From: Orobanche coerulescens
Taxonomy: Eukaryota > Streptophyta > Magnoliopsida > Lamiales > Orobanchaceae
Assembly (NCBI GenBank): GCA_033398695.1
Contig: CM065815.1
Span: 102,080,501-102,144,500, forward strand
DNA: 64,000 bases
Direction: 5' to 3'
Part shown: positions 57,878 through 64,000 of the stretch, piece after piece
Position numbering within the stretch: the stretch's first letter is position 1
Layout: every line of letters starts with the position of its first letter
Made by a program: the position numbers and the translations under genes
The notes under the pieces: generated by a model
Database searches by the model: none
What the model was told of the DNA's origin: nothing
The model's input: the letters and a program-made list of their open reading frames with translations, nothing else

Positions 57878-60013
57878 CTAAAATGGCTTAAGTACCTCAT
57901 TCATCAAGCGCATGAAAGTACTCGGTGCATTTGTAAGACCGAAAGGCATAACGTTCCAATCATACACCCCGTGTTTAGTTTTGAAGGTCGTCTTCCACTC
58001 ATCTCCTTCTCGCATTCGACCGTGATAACCACTTCGTAGATCAACTTTTGAAAAGATCACTGATCCGTGTAATTCGTCCAACATGTCATCAAGCCTCGGA
58101 ATCGGAAATCGATACTTGATGGTTATATTGTTCACCGCTCGACTGTCAATACACATCCTCCAGGATCCGTCTTTCTTTGGAACCAGTAATACCGGAACCG
58201 CACAAGGACTTAGGCTTTCTCGAACGTACCCACGATCCATCAGTTCCTCGATTTGGTTTTGTAATTCCTTCGTCTCCTCGGGATTACATCTATAGGCAGC
58301 TTTGTTAGGCAACGACACACCCGGTATGAGGTCGATCTGATGTTCAATCCCGCGAATTGGTGGTAAACCCGACGGTAATTCTTCGGGAAAAACATCCGCA
58401 AATTCGCGTAACAAGGCATCCATCCTTTCGTTCCGCACAACAATGTCACCATTCCGTGTCTCCTTCAGAACCAACAAGTACACACACTTGCCATCATTAA
58501 TAGCATGTTCCACCTCCCGTTCGCTAGCAAACATGGTCAGTTTTGGTTTTTCACTCCTACTAGAACTCATAGAGTGAATAGCTTGCGGTGACATTAGTTT
58601 AAGCACAATCTTCTTGCCCTTATCCCGTAACTCGTACTCATTGCTTCTTCCTCGGTGTAAAACGTCCCTATCAAACATCCATGGTCTCCCCAACAGTACA
58701 TGGCATACATCCATCGGGAGTACATCACATAATACGTTGTCTTCATATGAACCCATGGCTAGTCCAATCCTCACTTGTTTAGTTACCCTTATCTTGCTCC
58801 CATCATCTAGCCAATGCAAAGTGTAAGGTTTCGGGTGAGCCGTAGTGGTCAGCCCAAGTTTAGTCACCATCTCGCTGGAAGCGACGTTGGTGCAACTCCC
58901 TCCATCAACGATCAAACTACACCATTTCTTTCCAATTTGACACTTCGTGTAAAATATTTGATTTCGCTGTTCCGAATCATTCGATACAGCTTTGGCCTGT
59001 AGCGTTCGCAGAACTAAAGCCGTGTCATAGCTTGGGGCATCGTAAGTCTCACATTCTTCTCCTTCTTCGTCCTTCATGTCGAAATCAAATACGTCACCCA
59101 ATCTTTCTTCCTCGACCAACAACTCGTCTCGGATCGTGACAGCTTCCCTGAGTGTCACCACTCGCTTGTTCGGACAAGCATTTTGATAATGCCCGAATCC
59201 TTGACATTTGAAACATCTTACTTTAGCCAAACTTGTCTCCTTCGGTACGTAGGGCACAGTCGCCTTAGCCGGATTCGCAATAGGAACTGGAGTCGGTACA
59301 GTTGCCTTAACAGCTGAACTAGATCCGACGCTTGGGTTTCCAAATTTGACTGGAAACTCGGGTTTGTACAGCTTCATCCTGTTCTGAGCTTCTAACTTCA
59401 CACATAACCCGCATAATGTATCGAAGTCCTCGTATGGATACAGTTCCACCGAGTTAGCTATGCTTCGGTTTAAGCCACGCAAAAATCGCGACATCTTCTG
59501 TTCCTCATTCTCCTCTATCTCTCCCATTAAGGTTAGATTCTCAAACTCCTCAATGTACTCACTGACATTTAACTTTCCTTGCATGAGATCTGCTATCTTC
59601 CTGTACAAGGACAACCGGTGTGATGCTGGCACATATCTCTTACGAAGTTTTCTTTTCAACGAATCCCACGAACGGATCTTTTCTTTCCCCGTACGAGCTC
59701 TTCGTGTTTTCACTCCTTCGTACCAAAGTGAAGCTCCTTTCCCCAACTTGAGAATTGCATACTTACACCTTTTCTCATCGTCAAGGTCTTTAAACTCGAA
59801 CATACGATCAATTTTTCGTTCCCATTCCAGGTAAACTTCAGGGTCTGTCCCTCCAACGAACTCTGGGAGCTCGTTCACCTTGAACTCTTCAACATGGCGT
59901 GAGGGTCGTTCATAGTCGCCACGCCTAGGTTGCCAACGCTGGTCGCATTGTTCTGGTACGTCACGCAATGCGTCACGAAGTTTTGCCAAGAAATCAGCGT
60001 CGTTGAGATCCAT
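57878..60013 (-). pseudogene. Element N Gag, protease and RT, long intact frame
   Basis: The start MDLNDADFLAKLRDAL is at 60013, about 25 bp from the PBS. The Gag-only elements A, B and F start with the same pattern. In order: Gag capsid (VYLEWERKIDRMFEFKDLDD, KLGKGASLWYEGVKTRRAR, NVSEYIEEFENLTLMGEIEE), a P/V-rich linker, CCHC (CFKCQGFGHYQNAC, about residue 280), the acidic linker, the protease [15 protein letters not shown] (about residue 385), [38 protein letters not shown] and RT up to NEVLKPF. About 711 codons are open. RT lacks two residues at SGYHQIRM (reads SGYHGRM). The frame ends by an indel before YLDD. Confidence 0.9.
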
Positions 60014-60052
60014 AATGCCAAAGATCAAGAACCTGGGCTCCGATGCCACTTA

Positions 60053-60986
60053 TGATACGAATTCTCACTGGTTATGCGAATTCGCTATCGATACAGCGGA
60101 AGTCCTTTTTGGCGAGCGGAAGCTATCGACAAGAAACTGTCGGGAATTGGTGACAATACCGCCACAAAGAATAATATCGGCGAGTGATGAAGGCGGTGAT
60201 TCGATACAGCCACAAGACAGGAATTTGGCCCAAATGAAAAGACTCGAAACAGCACGTTTCGTTCGGAAGCGACTTTAAGACAGGGAACACGTTCGAAGGA
60301 TCGAACAACACTTTATACGAAATATTGAACAAGTATCAAGCTGTATCAAAAAAAATGAACCGAATATCGAAACAAGATATAAACAGATGTTTTATCAAAT
60401 TAGACCTATAATTTGATAAAGTGATTTCTCCTCAAGACCTATTGAGAATCAATCAGATTAGTATTCGAAACGCGTCGAATAAAAACCAAGTTTTGATGAA
60501 AAGCATTCACTGTGAAAAAACACAAAGTGTTCTCAATTCTTCAATATTCAATAATCCCCTATTACAACTCTATCGCCACTATTTATAGGCAAAAGTGGCA
60601 CGACAAAATAACTTAAACTATTACAAGTCGTTTTAAAATAATGAAAGGATAATAAAAGGTTCTTCATGTCACTTGTTGACAAAAGTAAAAGTTGGGTCTT
60701 GTCTCCAAGTTGAAGTTTGACAGTCGCTTTTTCATATAACAAGTTGCCAAGAATCCTGCTGCCTTTATAATAAAGAAATGCTGAAAATTCTTTGTTTAAC
60801 TACCACTTGGACCTTTTCCCCCTCCCATGTTGCAACTAGCCTTAAGTTATTCCAATTCCGACAATCAAGGTAACTCCGTACCTCGTATCCGTTTTCTCGC
60901 CCAAGAAGTACGTTGGAGTGCGATCGAGGTATTTTACGTCAATTCTTACTTCATCTTCTTCGCTTGGAGTAGTCGACTTCGTATCA
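60053..60986 (-). repeat. 5' LTR of element N
   Basis: It pairs with 54881-55815. The U5 module is at 60392-60479 with an 11-bp perfect third hairpin. Confidence 0.95.
60392..60479 (-). promoter_or_regulatory. U5 three-hairpin module, element N copy
   Basis: On the minus strand, in order: TTCGA-CGCGTT-TCGAA; TTCTCAA-TAGGTC-TTGAGGA; TTATCAAATTA-TAGGTC-TAATTTGATAA (11 Watson-Crick pairs). It lies in U5, so it would be in the 5' leader of the genomic RNA. The function as packaging/dimerisation signal is inferred. Confidence 0.7.
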
Positions 60987-60991
60987 TCAAG

Positions 60992-61266
60992 TTTCCATCT
61001 TGACGATTATCCTCGTTGGCACCTCGTCGATGTCTTCTTGGGTTTCTTTCAAAGTCCTCTTCACCCGAGTACTCATCATTGACTCGCAAGGTACGCCTTG
61101 GGAGAAATGTTCGTCTGGCTTGAGGATTCTCTATTTGTTCCATGCGTGCATGCATAGGTTCAAGTTGAGCTTTAAGTTTAGTATCAAACATTTGCTCTAT
61201 TTGCTTCATCATAGTTGCCATGTCGAACTTTTGGGAATTTTCTTCGACTTCGGTCATGATGTTCAC
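60992..61266 (-). pseudogene. Element M Gag, N-terminal part
   Basis: MNIMTEVEENSQKFDMATMM opens the frame (an alternative start, MTEV, is three codons later). A coiled-coil-like KIEQMF/LEPMHARMEQIE segment (here QIEQMF) and a basic RRHRRGANEDNRQ end follow, after which element N enters at TCAAG. It continues at 54875. It is placed here because it precedes the capsid pieces and lies 300 bp inside M's 5' LTR. Confidence 0.78.
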
Positions 61267-61405
61267 GTGATTAAGAGGTGGTATGAGAGTAAGGTATGGT
61301 CGAAATATTATGAAGATAGGAAGGCTAAGAACTCGTGTATATGGTACGATAAATTTTGGTAATAGGGTGAAGGAAGGTAAGGAAGATAGTAAAGGTGAAG
61401 GTATG

Positions 61406-61407
<2 letters not shown>

Positions 61408-61441
<34 letters not shown>
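61408..61441. repeat. (TA)n microsatellite in M's leader
   Basis: About 17 AT repeats lie between M's PBS and gag start. A histidine-rich ORF on the minus strand across it is a by-product. Confidence 0.95.
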
Positions 61442-61444
<3 letters not shown>

Positions 61445-61573
61445 GTTGATATAGGATGATATAGTATGGTAGAGATGACGATAGATGAAATGAATCAAAC
61501 CGTGTGTATGGATGGTGATGAAAACCGAATGGTGAAGATGATGTTGGAACGGCTCCAAGGCTCCGATGCCAAA

Positions 61574-62441
61574 TGATATGATCCTCTCCGAAAGATGATC
61601 AATTTTGCGGAAGCGATTTGAATGATGTTCGAAATGTAAGTGATGACAAGTAACGTAACCGAGATGGATGAATTTTGGCGGATGAAAACGGTCCTTGACC
61701 CGACAAAAGTGCAATGGCGAACTCTAGAAAGATAACTAGAACCCAACAATTATACGTTCGACGAACCTTGGAATCAAAGGGAAAAACGACACTTCGGGTG
61801 ATAAACGAAGTGCTATTTTATATATATCAAAACCGAAACAATAAGTTATCAAACTTATGCAAATACAAAGTATTTATGAGTCTTTCAAATTGTGTGTTCT
61901 CACAAATCCGAAAATGCTCCTTATATAGGTAAAAGAGGAGCCTCTAAGTAATGATTACACCAAAAGAAGAATCTTAGAAAGTTTAAGACTAAAATGAAAA
62001 GAATAAAAATGATGATGATGGCCTTGACATGAGGAATGCTTGCAACGGCTAGGAGAGGTGTGATGATGGACAAGATCTTCACTTTTACTTTAAGACCTTG
62101 AAAATGCACCAAGACTTTGTAGCAAAAGAAACATCATGTGTAGAAGACTTGTGGAGGGCTGAAATTTTCTTCTTTGTTCTTCTTTATTCCAACGGCTAGT
62201 AGCTTTCATTTGGGCCGAAATTCTTCATCCCATAATGATGCCCGGATCGTGTATCTTGATGACATTGATAGGTACTTCGCCTTTGACGTCTGTCTCGATC
62301 GGTTTCTTAGCCAATTCTCTTTCCCAAATAATTTGAACTAGACCGTTGATGGAGTCTTTGAATCTTTTAGCTCTTGCCCTTGTGATTGGTCCGAGGGGTA
62401 CTTGAATCGGTTCCTTTGCATTCTCTAGTGTGTTCGCATCA
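61574..62441 (-). repeat. 5' LTR of element M
   Basis: It pairs with 49882-50747 with about eight differences by eye, mostly at 62155-62300. It also carries the tail-coding frame. Confidence 0.95.
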
Positions 62442-62446
62442 TGGTG

Positions 62447-63130
62447 AATAAAACACAAAAGGATTGGGACGTTAAACTTGCACATGCGGAATTCGCATAC
62501 AACCGATCACCCGGCTTCGCCACGGCCCATTCACCTTTTGAAGTAGTATACGGAATAAATCCGCACATGCCATTGGATTTGATTCCCTTGCCGAGCGACG
62601 AATTGGTTTACAAAGACGCCGAATCAAAACTCAAGTCAATGATGAAGTTACATGAAAAGATAAGAGAGCGGATCAAAGAAGTGAATGAAATTTACAAACG
62701 GAAGTCGAACAAAAATAAAAAAGCGAGACTATTCGATGTTGGCGACTTAGTCTGGATACACTTGAGGAAAGAACGATTCCCAAACAAACGCAAGAACAAA
62801 TTAATGCCGAGAGCCGAAGGTCCGTACAAAATTGTGGGAAAAGTGAACGACAACGCCTACAAAGTAGAACTTCCGGCGACACGAGTACACGCGACTTTCA
62901 ACGTAGGTGATCTCTCGCCTTACCTTGACGACGATGGCATTACGGAATTGAGGTCAATTCCTTTCAAAGAAGGAGGGAATGATACGATATCTAATATTCC
63001 AATCGAAGAAGCTCCAATAAAAATCGACATCCACGACGATACAAATTCGCATGGTCATGCATCATTATACTTGGGAGAAAAGAACACGCGGATTGGAGTT
63101 ACGTTGTTAATCGGAACCGGAGTAACATAA
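62447..63130 (+). pseudogene. Element J integrase C-terminal part with LTR tail
   Basis: It continues 49881 in frame: [78 protein letters not shown], a local change (ATRVHATF for GEYGVHATF), FNVGDLSPYLDDDGITELRS. It crosses the polypurine tract at 62962-62979 and ends 150 bp inside the LTR with YLGEKNTRIGVTLLIGTGVT. With 49300-49881 this is the best-preserved integrase of family R1 here. Confidence 0.9.
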
Positions 63131-63966
63131 AACTCGACGACGGAATCGGTCCGAAAGCATGAAAATTCGCCACATCATGCTTGAAAGGGACTTTACTTGA
63201 CTTCATATCTTTGGCAAGATAATGAAGATATTTCTCCTTCCCCACCTTACTACAAATCGGCCAAAATCATAAATAATTGATGAAGACTTTCATCAAATAT
63301 TTCCTTCATGTCTTAATCCTTCATGTCATAGTCACCATAATAATTCCAAAAGGTTTGATATCATATCTTCACAAAATCCTCCTAATCACTACTTGATGAA
63401 TTCGGCCGATTTGAACACATTGTAAAATTTGATGAAGACTTTCATCAAATGTCATAGTCCTTCATGTCATAGTCACCATAATAATTCCAAAAGGCTTGAT
63501 ATCATATCTTCACAAAATCCTCATGATCCCTCCTTGATGAATTCGGCCGATTTGAAGATTGCTAGGAAGTTTCATTTTTTTTGTTTTGTTGTATTTTTCT
63601 TATGGTTGGAAACTACTATATATAGTAGTACTTGTTGTATTTGTAAAGTATCTTGAATATTAATAAACCTTGTATTTCTTTGAAATATACGTTGAACGAG
63701 TTCAACAAAACTTTAGTTATTGTTTCGACGCGTCTCGAGATTTTAACTTGATCAATTCTCAATAGGTCTTGAGAAGAGATTACCTTTATCGAGTTATAGG
63801 TCTAATTCGGTAAAACACATCAAAATCCGTATACCATACTACTTCACGGCCGAAATCCACTCAAATTCGGTCACCCCTTGTAATTTTCGAGTGATACTTT
63901 GATACTTGTCAAGACATAATAATCTTCCGTTGTATTTTATACGCATGACGTACGTAATTCGTATCA
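62980..63966 (+). repeat. 3' LTR of element J
   Basis: It starts TGATACGATATC and ends ATTCGTATCA. The palindromic TATA is at 63612-63629. The U5 module is at 63724-63813, where the second hairpin (63756-63775) is TTCTCAATAGGTCTTGAGAA with a fully Watson-Crick 7-bp stem. Confidence 0.95.
63724..63813 (+). promoter_or_regulatory. U5 three-hairpin module, element J copy
   Basis: It holds a TTCGA-CGCGTC hairpin, a perfect 7-bp TAGGTC hairpin at 63756-63775, and an 11-bp TAGGTC hairpin at 63786-63813 with two wobbles. Confidence 0.68.
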
Positions 63967-64000
63967 TACAACCATAAGGAAATACAACAAAAAAAAAAAC
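63967..64000 (-). repeat. LTR of element H, continuation
   Basis: CAACCATAAGGAAATACAAC continues the reverse-oriented R1-like U3 that J interrupted at 26356 (compare 9430-9450, CCAACCGTAAGAAAATACAAC). The window ends here. Confidence 0.7.

Larger units (their letters stand above)
54881..60986 (-). mobile_element. Element N: family R3 gag-pol retrotransposon, TSD TCAAG
   Basis: It is 6.1 kb, minus strand. LTRs are 54881-55815 (935 bp) and 60053-60986 (934 bp). The TSD TCAAG is at 54876-54880 and 60987-60991. The PBS GGCTCCGATGCCA (plus) is at 60036-60048. It is inserted in the gag of M. It holds the best-preserved gag-PR-RT frame of the window and is the intact relative of element C. Confidence 0.96.
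49882..62441 (-). mobile_element. Element M: family R2 (CRM-like) gag-pol retrotransposon, TSD TGGTG
   Basis: It is on the minus strand. LTRs are 49882-50747 (866 bp) and 61574-62441 (868 bp). The TSD TGGTG is at 49877-49881 and 62442-62446. The PBS is GGCTCCGATGCCA (plus strand) at 61559-61571. Net length is about 6.5 kb without N. It is the only member of its family here: LTR ends TGATGCG...CATATCA, and no U5 hairpin module of the other families. Confidence 0.96.
26357..63966 (+). mobile_element. Element J: family R1 gag-pol retrotransposon holding I, K/L and M/N
   Basis: The 5' LTR is in three pieces (26357-26588, 32887-33385, 45914-46173; 991 bp together). The PBS TGGTATCGGAGAC is at 46178-46190. 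Gag-pol runs from 46225 to 49881 and resumes at 62447. The polypurine tract lies before the 3' LTR at 62980-63966 (987 bp). Net length is about 6.2 kb. The flanks do not show a matching 5-bp TSD (AGTAT left, TACAA right), although the host LTR clearly continues on both sides. Confidence 0.9.

Noticed and set aside
61325..61714. Histidine/tyrosine-rich 129-aa ORF
   Set aside because: It spans the (TA)n tract and the LTR border of M, so it is a by-product of simple sequence.
1..64000. Centromere location, because R2 looks CRM-like
   Set aside because: No satellite arrays are present and a lineage resemblance is not enough to place the window.

Overview
The window looks like gene-free heterochromatin of a large plant genome. 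Every stretch I can assign belongs to LTR retrotransposons of the Ty3/gypsy superfamily. They carry the plant-type primer binding site for initiator tRNA-Met (TGGTATCRGAGCC and close variants) and a gag-protease-RT-RNase H-integrase order. I see no host gene, rRNA, tRNA, satellite or CRISPR array. The species cannot be named from sequence alone. Protein style (YLDD/FDD RT, the integrase C-terminal region before FNV[GA]DL, and in one family a GPITRARAK tail) resembles chromoviruses of the CRM/Reina type. That lineage call is inference.

The whole 64 kb is one nest, read from exact TG...CA LTR ends and 5-bp target-site duplications (TSDs). Letters are mine. Host C (gag-pol fragment, +) is interrupted by B (+, ends 7459; TSD unseen on the left) and by E (+, only its LTR is visible). 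B carries A (-, 70-4372, TSD ATTTT) in its 5' LTR. E's LTR is split by D (-, 9077-14987, TSD CAACG), by F (+, 15674-25656, TSD ATTCC) and by H (-, from 25992 past the window end). F holds G (+, 18452-24571, TSD GTCAC) in its 3' LTR. H's LTR is split by J (+, 26357-63966). J holds I (-, 26589-32881, TSD ATATC) and K (+, 33386-45908, TSD TCAAC) in its 5' LTR, and M (-, 49882-62441, TSD TGGTG) in its integrase gene. K holds L (+, 35519-41482, TSD GAAGC). M holds N (-, 54881-60986, TSD TCAAG). The deepest chain is C > E > H > J > M > N, six levels. A 192-bp SINE sits in I.

Families: R1 = D, G, I, J, K, L (gag-pol, Gag start MAFTDEEV, LTR about 840-1160 bp; H is an R1-like hybrid LTR). R2 = M (different LTR, CRM-style GPITRARAK tail). 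R3 = N and C (gag-pol, Gag start MDLNDADF). R4 = A, B, F, E: Gag-only, non-autonomous elements (TR-GAG type) with long LTRs. Nearly all pol genes are broken by stops and indels. The best preserved frames are A's gag-like ORF and N's gag-PR-RT ORF.

Two shared designs stand out. First, in R1, R3 and R4 the U5 part of the LTR carries a module of three hairpins: one with a CGCGT loop, and two with the same hexaloop TAGGTC on covarying stems. Autonomous and Gag-only families share it and R2 lacks it, so it is a candidate packaging/dimerisation signal that could let defective elements be moved in trans. Second, the last gag or pol codons run through the polypurine tract into the 3' LTR. The LTR-encoded tail has a conserved core (xLGEK...GVTLxxG) across families, with an excess of synonymous changes.
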